Assembly: GCA_902773325.1 (NCBI GenBank)
Contig: CACYDW010000114.1
Coordinates: 1-39,813, forward strand
Reading direction: 5' to 3'
DNA length: 39,813 bases
From: an uncultured Ruminococcus sp.
Lineage (GTDB): Bacteria; Bacillota; Clostridia; Oscillospirales; Acutalibacteraceae
Positions 15,825 to 27,254 of this stretch are shown here, piece by piece; position 1 is the stretch's first letter; every line of letters starts with the position of its first letter. The translations under genes and the position numbers were made by a program. A model generated the notes under the pieces. That model had not been told where the DNA came from. It saw nothing but the letters and a program-made list of their open reading frames with translations, and did no database searches.

Positions 15825-16997
15825 TCAGTAGAGCACCAGCGTGTCGCCTTTGAGCAGACAGGAGCATTCGTAGCTTTCGTGCTTTTTGAGAACGGTGTCA
15901 AAAATATAGCAGTATGTATGCTCCTGACCGCTTTCTTCACTGACAACGGTGCGGGTGGTGACGATATAACGGTTATCAATGCAGGTCATGAAGCTGCCAA
16001 GCTCCTTGCTGTAGGCGGCTTCTGCATGACTGCCCACCAGACCCGTTACGCTGATCTCCTTGCTTTCCTCCGAAAGGGCAAAGGCTCTGAACGGATGCTC
16101 CTCCAGAATATAAACGACATCCTTCTGAGTGGTGTCAATGGCGGTTTCTACGGCAAGGGTGTTCACGAAAGCGTCATAGCTGCATATCTTTTCTGTGCCG
16201 CTTTTGAATTCCTTGGCACGGAAGTAGATCTTGTCGCCGTCAATGCCCATATAGCGCACCAGCGCCTTGATATCGGCACTGGCAATACAGCGCTTTGTGA
16301 TCGTTGTGCTGCCGCTTTCCAGCTCCTTTTCCAGATCCTCCGTGCGGCATATCCAGATATTGTCGCGGATATCCGCGTTGATCCATCTCTGCTCGCGGAA
16401 ATAGCTCTCCTTGACGGCTTCATCGGAGAACGGGTCGAGTATGACCGCGCAGGGGTCGCCGTGAATATCCATGGTCTTGATGCCGTCACAGCCTGCTTTG
16501 GCGATCAGCGGTGCGCGGACGATCGTTTTGACATTGGTTTTCAGATTGTAAATATAGCACAGACATTCACAGCCCATGGTTTCACGGTATTTCTTGAAGA
16601 TCTCCGCGTTCGCCTGATCGGGCGACATATAAATGAGCAGGTGGGTGTTGTCCAGTACCATACATTCCTTGAAAATGCCCGTACATACCACCTTGCGGCG
16701 GTTCAGTTCTGTGCCCGACTTCTTATCGACCTCTATGAGCCACATACTGTTGGTGCCGTTTTCCAGAATGATCACGATGCTTTCTTTGAGAGCGAAAATA
16801 TGCTCCACAAAGGTGGGGTCATCGAGCGTATAATTGGTGACAAGCCGCTCCTTGCGCGTGGAACGGTTGTATTCGAGCAGGAACAGGCTGCTGCCCTCGT
16901 CGTTTTTTTCCTCGGCGTAGTAAATGTGAGATGCGCCGACATTGACAAGGCTGATCCGTCTGTTTGAAAAAATATTTCTGATGTCAACTACTGTCAT
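15825..16997 (-). CDS. Uncharacterised cytoplasmic protein, beta-propeller-like
   Basis: I do not recognise a named family for this 390-residue protein. It has no signal peptide or membrane helix. The sequence alternates short hydrophobic beta-strand-like stretches (ISLVNVGASHIYYAE, VIILENGTNSMWLIEVDKK, HLLIYMSP, DKIYFRAKEF, DVVYILEE, RYIVTTRTVV) with polar turns, in the rhythm of a beta-propeller. The neighbouring 708-residue protein also ends in such repeats. An AGAAGGAAA site precedes ATG 16997. It lies 74 bp downstream of that gene on the same strand and could share its transcript. A structural or sensory partner role is inferred. Confidence 0.6.
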   Translation of the reverse strand: MTVVDIRNIFSNRRISLVNVGASHIYYAEEKNDEGSSLFLLEYNRSTRKERLVTNYTLDDPTFVEHIFALKESIVIILENGTNSMWLIEVDKKSGTELNRRKVVCTGIFKECMVLDNTHLLIYMSPDQANAEIFKKYRETMGCECLCYIYNLKTNVKTIVRAPLIAKAGCDGIKTMDIHGDPCAVILDPFSDEAVKESYFREQRWINADIRDNIWICRTEDLEKELESGSTTITKRCIASADIKALVRYMGIDGDKIYFRAKEFKSGTEKICSYDAFVNTLAVETAIDTTQKDVVYILEEHPFRAFALSEESKEISVTGLVGSHAEAAYSKELGSFMTCIDNRYIVTTRTVVSEESGQEHTYCYIFDTVLKKHESYECSCLLKGDTLVLY

Positions 16998-17071
16998 CGT
17001 TGTTTTCCTTCTTTCTTCATACTGAGTGTAAACTGCAAAATTTTGTCACCTCACAAAGAGGTTCTGCGGGG

Positions 17072-19198
17072 TCATATTACATATTCCGTGTTCGTGCCGT
17101 TCAGGTCGGCTTTATAGAACTGGTAACCTCCGTTGACGTAATACAGCTTATCGCCGGCAATCGCATAGTAGCATACGGTATCGCCGACCACCAGCACATC
17201 TTCTGTTCCGTCGATCTTCATGCGGCGCAGGGGATGGCTGTAAGTCGATTGTCCGGAGGAATTTCTTGTGTAATTGTTGACATACAAAGTGGAACGCGTT
17301 TTGTACGTCTTGGAGTTGGTATAATAGATATAGTTGCCGTATACGATCATATCGACCACATTCGTTGCCTTGCCCACCCGTTTTACATCTGTAAATCCGG
17401 TGGTCATGGAGTAGATATTGTATTTTCCGCCGACTGTACTCACAATATAGATCCTGCCGCCGGAGCAGGTCATATAATAGCATTTGAGAACGGCATTGTT
17501 ATCGGTCGCGATGATCTGGTCAACAACCGAGCCGTCATCGGGATTCAGAACGGCAGCTTCGCCGTTGGAGGAATCCGACCGGAAATGCAGGAAATACAGC
17601 TTGTCCTTTGTCATAAAAAGGTTGCGGATATATTCGTTCTTGTAGGTAAGAAGCTCCTCATCGTCATCGCCGGTGATGGAGCATTTGTGTATCTTGCAGA
17701 CAAAGCTGTCATCGTTCTCTTTTTCGGAATAGACCGTACTCACATAATAGAGGGTATCGCCGGAAAACACAATCGAATCGGGCGATTCTGCGGTGGGAAT
17801 GGATTTCATGTTCGTTCCGTCCGGACTGACAGAGCAGAGCCGGTAGGAAGTGCCGAATTTGGAGAGAAAATAGAGCCTGCCGTCATAAAAGCAGATATCA
17901 TGGATAAAATAGTCGCTTTCGTTGGCATTATAAAGCTTTGTGATCGAGCCGGAAGCATCACGCTTCCAGAGAATACCGCTGCTGTTCTGGTAATAGCTGT
18001 TTCCTTCATCGTCACAGGCGGCAATACCGCTGTTTACCATATTATTAAGTACAACGTCCTCCGCAGAAACGGAGGACATATCCATAGGAGTTTCGGACGC
18101 TTTGGTAGGGTTGTCGAATACGCCATGATCGGAGAGCAGAAAAGAGGTGAATATGATGACTAATATCAATATCAGTCCTATCAGTACACCGATGACCATC
18201 GCAGCCGTTCGTTTATCCCTCTGGGAAGCAAGTGCCATCTGTACGGCTTCCGTATGGCTGTCTGTTGCGGTGATGGCCGCATAGGGGGAGAAGTTCGGGT
18301 CATTGACCGAATTGGCAGTCGGCTCCGGTGCAGTACGGCGCTTTCTTTCCCCTGTTCCGTTCACGGCGGGGTTATTATAGCCGTATGCGGGATTTTGTGC
18401 GGCAGGGTTGTTGTATCCGTATGCGGGATCATTTACAGCAGGATCGCTCTGCGGAACAGGTGTGTTTCCGGCGGGAGATTCCTGCAAAGCAGGTGTGTTT
18501 CCGGCGGGAGATTCCTGCAAAGCGGGTATGTTTCCGGTGGGAGATTCCTGCGAAACGGGTGTGTTTCGTGCGGGTATGTTTTGTGTTGGTACTCCCTGCT
18601 GAGGAACAGGCACGTTATATCCGTATGCGGCATTTCTTGCGGCGGGATGATTGTATCTGCTCGGAATATTCCTTGACGCGGGACCATTATATCCGTTCGT
18701 GCCGTTGCCCGGCATAGGAATCGTGTAGGGATTATATCCGTTATTCTGCGGTGATTCGGCGGGGAACACCGGCGCACCCATGGTAACGGCGACCGGCTGA
18801 CCGCCGTTGAAGGCGACCTTGTCACGGTGGCCGATCTCCGGCAGATTCGTTGTGCCGTGAACACCCTCATAGGCGGGGGCGGATTCCAGATCACCGAAGG
18901 GAGAGGAAACAGGTGTAGGATCTTCTCCCATCGGTATGCGAAGCTGAGAGAGGTCTGCCCGTTCTCTTGAACCGATCGGCGGCAGTGTGTCGTCAGCCGG
19001 TTCTGCCTCATCGCCTACACCCTGATTGAGCATACTTTCGCTCTGTCTGGCAATATCCTCAAGGGAGAAGTGGCGGTCGGTGGTGTCCCTTCCGATCACG
19101 AAAGGACCGGAGCGGTCTACCTTTGCGCCGCAGGCAAGACAGTATTCGTAGGAATACGGCATGATCGTGCCGCAGTTCAGGCATTGTAATTGCTTCAT
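17072..19198 (-). CDS. Zinc-ribbon membrane protein with C-terminal propeller-like (DUF5050-type) domain
   Basis: This 708-residue protein has four parts. The first 28 residues form a zinc ribbon, CLNCGTIMPYSYEYCLACG. A Pro/Asn/Gln-rich linker with repeats covers about residues 30-325. A single membrane helix (VIGVLIGLILILVIIFTSFLL) lies at about 332-356. The rest is built of YWTD-like strands (ICFYDGRLYFLSK, IVFSGDTLYYVS, MTKDKLYFLHF, IVYGNYIYYTNS, VVGDTVCYYAIAGDKLYYVNGG), which fit the DUF5050/TolB-like propeller seen in clostridial envelope proteins. The zinc ribbon lies inside and the propeller outside by the usual orientation. GGGAGG precedes ATG 19198, and a promoter lies at 19230-19258. 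It is an N-terminal paralogue of the next upstream gene. Confidence 0.82.
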   Translation of the reverse strand: MKQLQCLNCGTIMPYSYEYCLACGAKVDRSGPFVIGRDTTDRHFSLEDIARQSESMLNQGVGDEAEPADDTLPPIGSRERADLSQLRIPMGEDPTPVSSPFGDLESAPAYEGVHGTTNLPEIGHRDKVAFNGGQPVAVTMGAPVFPAESPQNNGYNPYTIPMPGNGTNGYNGPASRNIPSRYNHPAARNAAYGYNVPVPQQGVPTQNIPARNTPVSQESPTGNIPALQESPAGNTPALQESPAGNTPVPQSDPAVNDPAYGYNNPAAQNPAYGYNNPAVNGTGERKRRTAPEPTANSVNDPNFSPYAAITATDSHTEAVQMALASQRDKRTAAMVIGVLIGLILILVIIFTSFLLSDHGVFDNPTKASETPMDMSSVSAEDVVLNNMVNSGIAACDDEGNSYYQNSSGILWKRDASGSITKLYNANESDYFIHDICFYDGRLYFLSKFGTSYRLCSVSPDGTNMKSIPTAESPDSIVFSGDTLYYVSTVYSEKENDDSFVCKIHKCSITGDDDEELLTYKNEYIRNLFMTKDKLYFLHFRSDSSNGEAAVLNPDDGSVVDQIIATDNNAVLKCYYMTCSGGRIYIVSTVGGKYNIYSMTTGFTDVKRVGKATNVVDMIVYGNYIYYTNSKTYKTRSTLYVNNYTRNSSGQSTYSHPLRRMKIDGTEDVLVVGDTVCYYAIAGDKLYYVNGGYQFYKADLNGTNTEYVI
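18440..18570 (-). repeat. 30-bp tandem repeats in the linker of the zinc-ribbon protein
   Basis: About four units of a 30-bp sequence (plus strand: GTGTTTCCGGCGGGAGATTC followed by CTGCAAAGCA) encode ESPAGNTPALQ-type decapeptides. Units are nearly identical in DNA in the middle copies and degenerate at the ends. This is in-frame repeat expansion in a flexible linker, not a CRISPR array: there are no spacers. Confidence 0.85.
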
Positions 19199-19229
19199 TT
19201 TTCAGCCTCCCTGAATCATATACTATCAT

Positions 19230-19258
19230 ATACTATTACGATCAATAGTCGTTGTCAA
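19230..19258 (-). promoter_or_regulatory. Promoter of the 708-residue zinc-ribbon gene
   Basis: On the minus strand, TTGACA (plus 19253-19258) and TAGTAT (plus 19230-19235) are separated by 17 bp, about 32 bp before the start codon. The gene can therefore be expressed apart from the upstream paralogue. Confidence 0.65.
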
Positions 19259-19272
19259 GCAAGGAAAGCACC

Positions 19273-19734
19273 TCATGATTCCCATGGATTGGAGAAGCCG
19301 ACAGGGGGAAGTCCCGTACCGCTTCCGGCATCGTCCTGTGTGTCCGATGAGAAGCTGCCGCCGGAAAAATCCACCTTGTCGGTGTGACCGAAATCAAGGA
19401 AATCCAGCGGAGGCGGTGCATCTTCGCAGTCCTCGGGATAGAATTTGCTGCCGCCGTCAAGCGTCATACCGCCGTAGATCTCGTCCTCGGGAGTGCCGAT
19501 GGGGGGCAGGTAGGAGGAGGTGTCGAAATCGGCAATGCCGTCATTCACACCTACACCGCAGATCTTGGTTTCCTGCTGGTTGGCAATATCCTCCAGACTG
19601 AAATACTTGCCGGTGGAAGGCGTATCGTCAACGATATATTCGGGGGTGCGCCTGACCTCTGCGCCGCAGGCAAGGCAGTATTCGGCCGAATATGCCATAA
19701 TGGTTCCACAGTTCAGACATTTTAACTGTTTCAT
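19273..19734 (-). CDS. Short zinc-ribbon protein, N-terminal paralogue of the 708-residue protein
   Basis: This 153-residue protein begins MKQLKCLNCGTIMAYSAEYCLACGAEV, nearly the same as its neighbour. It shares FSLEDIA-Q, LPPIG and the pattern GHTDKVDFSGG against GHRDKVAFNGG. It stops where the neighbour goes on to its repeat linker, membrane helix and propeller. It has no membrane segment and is rich in Asp, Gly and Pro. I choose ATG 19734 because GAGGG lies just upstream; an in-frame ATG at 19752 would overlap that site. It may be a soluble partner or competitor of the longer protein, or a truncated duplicate. A good promoter lies at 19806-19834. Confidence 0.75.
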   Translation of the reverse strand: MKQLKCLNCGTIMAYSAEYCLACGAEVRRTPEYIVDDTPSTGKYFSLEDIANQQETKICGVGVNDGIADFDTSSYLPPIGTPEDEIYGGMTLDGGSKFYPEDCEDAPPPLDFLDFGHTDKVDFSGGSFSSDTQDDAGSGTGLPPVGFSNPWES

Positions 19735-19805
19735 AGATGACCCTCTTTTCACATCATATTTTTTGTATCAATAATACGCTGATTTTATCAGATATACATA
19801 ATTTT

Positions 19806-19834
19806 AGTATATGTTATCGGGTGTTTTTTGTCAA
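19806..19834 (-). promoter_or_regulatory. Promoter of the short zinc-ribbon gene
   Basis: On the minus strand, TTGACA (plus 19829-19834) and TATACT (plus 19806-19811) are separated by 17 bp. It lies 72 bp upstream of the start and is divergent from the promoter at 19876-19904. Confidence 0.8.
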
Positions 19835-19875
19835 TGACGGTATGAATATATTTTAAAAAAATTTTGGCAAAATGA

Positions 19876-19904
19876 TTGTTAAAATTCCGCTTTTCATATA
19901 TAAT
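19876..19904 (+). promoter_or_regulatory. Promoter of the 222-residue gene
   Basis: TTGTTA (19876-19881) and TATAAT (19899-19904) are separated by 17 bp, with the start codon 45 bp further on. Confidence 0.75.
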
Positions 19905-19948
19905 ACAGATATAATACCGGAGTGTGTGAGGAAAGGAAGGAATTTGCA

Positions 19949-20617
19949 ATGGATTTTTACGAAATATCAATGCAGGGGCTTTATAAGCTTTTTACCGACT
20001 GCGGCAAGCCTGCTTATGCCGATATCCTTGCGGGGTGTATCTCGGAATGGAGGAGCAAAAAGAGCTTTGTGACGCTCACGAGAGAGTATTCTCCCGGCGG
20101 ACGCATGGCAGCCTTTTCGTTCCGGGAGGAGGATTTCGCTTCGGAGGAGGAACGGTTCTGGACGACCCAGCTTTTAGGGGGACTGACCGCTATGGCTCTC
20201 AAGCTTGCAGAGTTCAGACAGCAGAAGCAGCCGGTGGACATCGGGTTTATCCGCAAGTATTTCGGCTATCCGTCCGATTTTATCAGTGCCAGTGCCTGTG
20301 AGCGGTGCGGCTTCCGGCAGATCTCTATGGAGGATATCGACCGCTATATTGCAAGGCCGGTCATCGCCGCAAGAATCGTTTCGGGTCTGGAGCGCGGCAG
20401 CCTTGATGAATGTGTGGAGGTCATCAGAACCGTTTCTGCCCCCGAAATTGCCAAGGAACGCGAGCTTGCAAGAGTGAGGGCAAACAATACCAATGTGGCG
20501 GTATCGTCATCACGCAGCGATATGCCGCTGTGCATACTCTGCGGCAGCAGAAGTATCAAAAAAATACAAATGCTCAGGAATCTCAGGGAAAATAATTTTG
20601 TACAGCTCAACGGCTGA
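19949..20617 (+). CDS. Uncharacterised cytoplasmic protein with cysteine pairs
   Basis: I do not recognise this 222-residue protein. It has no signal or membrane helix. Visible features are CERCGF in the middle and CILCGS near the C-terminus, two CxxC pairs that could bind zinc together, an internal helical region rich in Glu and Phe, and a basic tail (SIKKIQMLRNLRENNF). The chosen ATG 19949 has GAAAGGAAGG 8 nt upstream; the frame opens earlier at 19922 but would include the ribosome site. It is divergent from the zinc-ribbon pair, with back-to-back promoters, and may belong to the same functional set. Confidence 0.65.
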   Translation: MDFYEISMQGLYKLFTDCGKPAYADILAGCISEWRSKKSFVTLTREYSPGGRMAAFSFREEDFASEEERFWTTQLLGGLTAMALKLAEFRQQKQPVDIGFIRKYFGYPSDFISASACERCGFRQISMEDIDRYIARPVIAARIVSGLERGSLDECVEVIRTVSAPEIAKERELARVRANNTNVAVSSSRSDMPLCILCGSRSIKKIQMLRNLRENNFVQLNG

Positions 20618-20625
20618 ACATATAC

Positions 20626-20654
20626 TTGCCTAAATGATACAAATGGTGTATAAT
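20626..20654 (+). promoter_or_regulatory. Promoter of the lipoprotein gene
   Basis: TTGCCT (20626-20631) and a perfect TATAAT (20649-20654) are separated by 17 bp. Transcription would begin near 20661, giving a leader of about 115 nt. Confidence 0.75.
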
Positions 20655-20671
20655 AATACGATAAAATGCCG

Positions 20672-20725
20672 CTGTCCGGATGACCAGACCTATATTTCTC
20701 TATGGGAAATAAAATAGCCGGACAG
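20672..20725 (+). promoter_or_regulatory. Structured leader upstream of the lipoprotein gene
   Basis: CTGTCCGG (20672-20679) and CCGGACAG (20718-20725) are perfect inverted repeats. Inside the 38-nt loop a second pair, TATTTC/GAAATA, can form. The structure lies between the probable transcription start and the ribosome site. It does not match a riboswitch consensus that I can recall, and no terminator-like T-run follows. Confidence 0.5.
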
Positions 20726-20776
20726 AAATGGATTCTATCATTTATTCATAATCTATCCTGAAAGGAGTCAACAGCT

Positions 20777-21676
20777 ATGAAAAAGAAATTATCCGCAGTG
20801 GTTCTTTGTTCGCTGCTTGCAGTGACAATGGCAGGCTGCGCCGCGTCCGGTTCCTCCGAAAGCGGCTCATCGACCGCAGCTTCGGGCACAGTCGCTTCCG
20901 ATAATCAGAAATCAGATACCTCTGACGCATCATCTGCCGCCGGCGATGAATCGGACAGCAGCAAGGAAGCTCAGAATTCCGATGACGGCACCGGCAACGG
21001 TGAGGAATCCTACATCTATGAGATCAGCGAAATTACCGACCCCGAAGAAATTGCCCGCATTGAAGCGGAAATGGGTGACCCCGATGATGAGGACGGCTCT
21101 GTTTCTGAGGAGGCTTCTCCCAGCACAGACGAGCCTGTGACCGATGAGAGCCTGAATGACGAGCTGAACGAGGGCCTTGAAAACGCTTCCTCCGAAGGCG
21201 GCACCGAAGCACCCGCGTCAAGCTACATCAGCTGCAGCTATATCGGTGCAGACTTAGAGGACAGCAGTGTGGCTTCGGATAAGATCGACGGCAGCCAGCC
21301 GAAGGCATATCTGATCAAAAGCGCCGACGAGCTGTCTGAATTCATCAAGAAGTACCAGACCGATCTCTCCCTCAACAAATCCGACGAGGGTCTTGCTCTG
21401 GCCGATATTGTGTCTTCCTACGATGCGGATTATTTTGCGGCGCAGTCGGTCGTGATACTGCCGTTTGCTTATCAGTCGGGAACAGACCATGATATCGGCG
21501 ATATTTCTGTGGGCGGCGGAAAGCTCAATATCCCGCTGTATGCGAAAGCGCCTTCCTCCGGTACGGCAGCCTTTTTCTGCTATGTGCTGACGATCGACAG
21601 CAGCTATACAGCAGCCAATGCCGAGCCGAATGTCATTGTGTCACAGGAACAGTTTGACGACGGCGGAGAACCCTGA
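20777..21676 (+). CDS. Secreted lipoprotein with acidic Ser-rich linker
   Basis: This 299-residue protein starts with a lipoprotein signal whose lipobox is TMAGC, with C21 as the lipidated residue. Residues 22-150 are low complexity, rich in Ser, Asp and Glu, and probably span the wall. The last 150 residues look folded: KAYLIKSADELSEFIKKY, YFAAQSVVILPFAYQSG, ISVGGGKLNIPLYAK, FFCYVLTID. That order resembles protease-complex PrcB C-terminal-like domains, but I hold that lightly. The ribosome site AAAGGAG precedes ATG 20777. It has its own promoter and structured leader and is followed by secA, which could be read from the same transcript. Confidence 0.8.
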   Translation: MKKKLSAVVLCSLLAVTMAGCAASGSSESGSSTAASGTVASDNQKSDTSDASSAAGDESDSSKEAQNSDDGTGNGEESYIYEISEITDPEEIARIEAEMGDPDDEDGSVSEEASPSTDEPVTDESLNDELNEGLENASSEGGTEAPASSYISCSYIGADLEDSSVASDKIDGSQPKAYLIKSADELSEFIKKYQTDLSLNKSDEGLALADIVSSYDADYFAAQSVVILPFAYQSGTDHDIGDISVGGGKLNIPLYAKAPSSGTAAFFCYVLTIDSSYTAANAEPNVIVSQEQFDDGGEP

Positions 21677-21732
21677 GCAGCATAATGCTCCCGAATTATG
21701 CGGATAATAATGGTTTATGAGGTGAATTACCG

Positions 21733-24882
<3,150 letters not shown>

Positions 24883-24923
24883 TCCGGCGGTGCTGTCCGT
24901 CCGGTGAAAAGGTGAGGATTGGT

Positions 24924-25580
24924 ATGAGGATATCGGCTTTGCTGCGGACAGCCGCCGCAGCGGCAGTGCTGCTGCTTCTTTCCTCATGCGCTGCTTCTGC
25001 GGACAGCACCGCAGAGCAGTCCGCCGGACAGTCATCTGCCGCTGTATCAGACAGCTCTGCTGTTTCACAGCCGGACAGTGACGGCGGTATCCGTACCGCG
25101 TCCTCGTCCCTGCGCCTGCCCCTTTCGGCAGGCGACTGGGGAAACTGCTCCAAATACAGCACGGAGGAAAAGTCCTATGTCAATGTACCCGTGCGTGTTA
25201 CTGCCGTTGTAAGCGGTAAGGAGGCAGAGAAAAGAGTCAAAGCCTTTGCCGATGAATCCGACAGCTTTGCCTATACCCCGCCTGATGAAGGTGCGGTCTG
25301 GGTCATTGCGGACTATGAGCTTTCGCTTGACGGCTTTCCGACCGGCAAGGGCGGTACAACAGCAGACATCACCGCATTCATTGTTCCCGATGACGGAGGC
25401 ATGTTCTCACTGAACGGTAAAAATTACATTCCCTCCGTTGTCAATATCAGCGGTGAAGAATACTATCATCACGGAATCATCTGCGGTACGATCGCATATA
25501 TTCTTCCCGACGATGCGGACGAATATATCATTGCACTCGGCGAATATGAGGAAACACAGGCATTTATCACCGTAAAGTGA
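24924..25580 (+). CDS. Small lipoprotein of unknown function
   Basis: This 218-residue protein begins MRISALLRTAAAAAVLLLLSSC, with a lipobox and lipidated C22. A short Ser/Ala/Asp linker precedes a beta-rich domain with VNVPVRVTAVVSGKEA, GAVWVIADYELSLDG, FIVPDDGGMFSLNGK and IICGTIAYILPDDADEYIIAL. This arrangement suggests an immunoglobulin-like fold of the DUF4352 kind, but that is inferred only from strand pattern. ATG 24924 has GGTGAGG upstream; the same frame extends back into the end of secA and that part is not needed. It begins 41 bp after secA and may be read with it. Confidence 0.75.
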   Translation: MRISALLRTAAAAAVLLLLSSCAASADSTAEQSAGQSSAAVSDSSAVSQPDSDGGIRTASSSLRLPLSAGDWGNCSKYSTEEKSYVNVPVRVTAVVSGKEAEKRVKAFADESDSFAYTPPDEGAVWVIADYELSLDGFPTGKGGTTADITAFIVPDDGGMFSLNGKNYIPSVVNISGEEYYHHGIICGTIAYILPDDADEYIIALGEYEETQAFITVK

Positions 25581-25680
25581 ATGTCGGTTCTTTTACTGCC
25601 CTGAAAGCTAAAAGAGCAGTACATTCACAGGAAAATGTAGTTTAACAGATTTGTCAATTCATTTTGTAGGAGGCTGTATT

Positions 25681-26286
25681 ATGAACTTTTTTGAGAAAGC
25701 AGGGATTCTGATCTCAGAAACCATTGAGTTTGTAGTAGACAAGAACAGACAGATGGCACAGCTCAACCGTCTTGACGCGGTGATCAGAAATGAAACAGAA
25801 GCACTGAACCGTGCTTATATCGCTTTGGGCAAGCACTATAAAAGAATGCTGGACGGTGAAGCAGAGAGCGAGGACGTGCAGCAGATCTGCGAAAGCATTA
25901 AGGTATCAAAGCTCCGTCTGACAAAGGCACGTGCCCGTTATGAATATGTGCTCCGATATGGCGTACCCGAGGAGGTCGTGCCCTTCAGTGTACACCGCCA
26001 GCCGGAGGGAGAGGGCGAACCCGCAGCTTCAAAGGCGGGAAGCACGGACGGTGAGGACGACATTACCATCGCGTATGCAGACCCCTCAGCTAAAGCAGCC
26101 GATGACGACAAGCAGGTACAGCCGGAAGCAGAATCCGATTCCGCAGAAGATGTCCCTGCCGCTGCTGATGCAGATGTACAGCCTGATGCCGCAGAACAGC
26201 CGGCAGAAGCTGATGATGTGACGGTAGAGAGCATCGAAACGGCAGCTGATCGCCATTCCCAAAAGCACGGCAGAAAAAAAACCTGA
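25681..26286 (+). CDS. Small coiled-coil protein with acidic C-terminal tail
   Basis: The first 95 residues of this 201-residue protein are predicted mostly helical (KAGILISETIEFVVDKNRQM, LDAVIRNETEALNRAYIALG, ESIKVSKLRLTKARARYEYV), like the small coiled-coil proteins that accompany zinc ribbons in clostridia. The remainder is low complexity, rich in Ala, Glu, Asp and Pro, and ends with a basic HSQKHGRKKT. No membrane helix is present. ATG 25681 has AGGAGG 8 nt upstream. The function is not recognised. A run of overlapping short inverted repeats (for example GAATGT...ACATTC) lies at 25581-25630 before it. Confidence 0.7.
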   Translation: MNFFEKAGILISETIEFVVDKNRQMAQLNRLDAVIRNETEALNRAYIALGKHYKRMLDGEAESEDVQQICESIKVSKLRLTKARARYEYVLRYGVPEEVVPFSVHRQPEGEGEPAASKAGSTDGEDDITIAYADPSAKAADDDKQVQPEAESDSAEDVPAAADADVQPDAAEQPAEADDVTVESIETAADRHSQKHGRKKT

Positions 26287-26461
26287 TGCCATGGCATTTC
26301 ACAGCTATACCAACGCGTGTGCAGTCTGTGCTGATTCTATCTCATGACGGAGGGGTACGGCAACAGCAGACTGCGGTGCTGCGCTGATATATATCCCGGA
26401 GCGGAATGCTCCGAAAAAATTCACTGTATTTCGATATGAAAACAGTAGGAGGTAATTTGAA
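26287..26461 (+). other. Leader region of the ECF S-component gene
   Basis: This 175-bp stretch carries one clear hairpin, CGGAGC-ggaat-GCTCCG (26397-26413), followed by A residues rather than T. I looked for folate, thiamine, FMN, cobalamin and preQ1 riboswitch signatures and could not recognise one. A riboswitch of a class I do not recall is possible. Confidence 0.35.
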
Positions 26462-27226
26462 ATGAAAGCAATGACAGAAGAACAGAAGAAGTCCATCAAG
26501 CAATCGGCAAAAAAACGGAACGTTGACGGACGGGTATCAAAATCCGAACAGAATATGTCGCGTACACTGCGGCTGACCATTCTGGGATTTCTTACGGCAA
26601 TCGTATTCCTCATGTCCTTTACACCGCTGGGATATCTGCCGGTAGGCCCTCTCAAGCTGACCTTCCTGACCCTGCCCGTCATAGTTGCCGCTACCATTCT
26701 CAGTCCCGCAGATGCTGCCATAATCGGCGGAATGTTCGGTCTGACCAGCTTTATTCAGGCATTTACCGGCATGAGCGTGATGACGGGTGCGCTGTTTCAG
26801 CTCAACCCGTTTCTTACCTTCCTGCTCTGCGTTGTGCCGCGTGTGCTGGAGGGACTTTTAGGCGGACTGATTTTTCAGGGACTCAAAAAGGTCGATAAAT
26901 CGCAGGTCGTGTCCTATCTTGTAACAAGCCTGAGCGTGCCCGTGCTGAATACGCTGCTCTTTATGAGCGCGCTTTATGCGGAAATCAAGATCATTGATGC
27001 ACTGAATACCAGCGTTGCCGGACTGGATGAGAGCTTTCTGAACTCGTTCAATAATATTTCCGGTGCTGCCGGCGGCAGTGTGATCGCGTTCTTCCTTGCT
27101 CTGGTAGGTACACAGGCATTGGTAGAAGCAGGTGTATGCTTCGTGCTTGGTTCGGCGGTTTCAAAGGCACTGGCTCTTGCGCTGAAAAGGCTCGGTAAAT
27201 CAAGCGGCAAGGCACAGAAAAAGTAA
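26462..27226 (+). CDS. ECF transporter substrate-binding (S) component
   Basis: This 254-residue membrane protein has about six hydrophobic spans. The phrase TPLGYLPVGPLKLTFLTLPV followed by VAATILSPADAAIIGGMFGL is the N-terminal signature of ECF S components (vitamin uptake). The closing FFLALVGTQALVEAGVCFVLG fits too. The N-terminal 35 residues are charged and cytoplasmic. Pantothenate-type S components show a similar TPLG-IP-G start, so pantothenate is my best guess, at low confidence. The shared EcfA/A'/T energising module is not in this window. AGGAGGT lies 7 nt before the ATG. A terminator at 27389 follows, but MITE copy E has been inserted between gene and terminator. Confidence 0.82.
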   Translation: MKAMTEEQKKSIKQSAKKRNVDGRVSKSEQNMSRTLRLTILGFLTAIVFLMSFTPLGYLPVGPLKLTFLTLPVIVAATILSPADAAIIGGMFGLTSFIQAFTGMSVMTGALFQLNPFLTFLLCVVPRVLEGLLGGLIFQGLKKVDKSQVVSYLVTSLSVPVLNTLLFMSALYAEIKIIDALNTSVAGLDESFLNSFNNISGAAGGSVIAFFLALVGTQALVEAGVCFVLGSAVSKALALALKRLGKSSGKAQKK

Positions 27227-27254
27227 TTTCAGGCTTCTTCTGCCTGACAGCATT

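Noticed and set aside
15129..16967. Long plus-strand open frame (612 codons) opposite the methyltransferase and 390-residue genes
   Set aside because: It has no ribosome site or recognisable motif, and spans two well-supported minus-strand genes.
18440..18570. Possible CRISPR array
   Set aside because: The repeats are in-frame coding repeats without unique spacers and no cas gene is present.
26287..26461. Known riboswitch before the ECF gene
   Set aside because: No folate, thiamine, FMN, cobalamin or preQ1 signature could be recognised, and the hairpin is followed by A residues.
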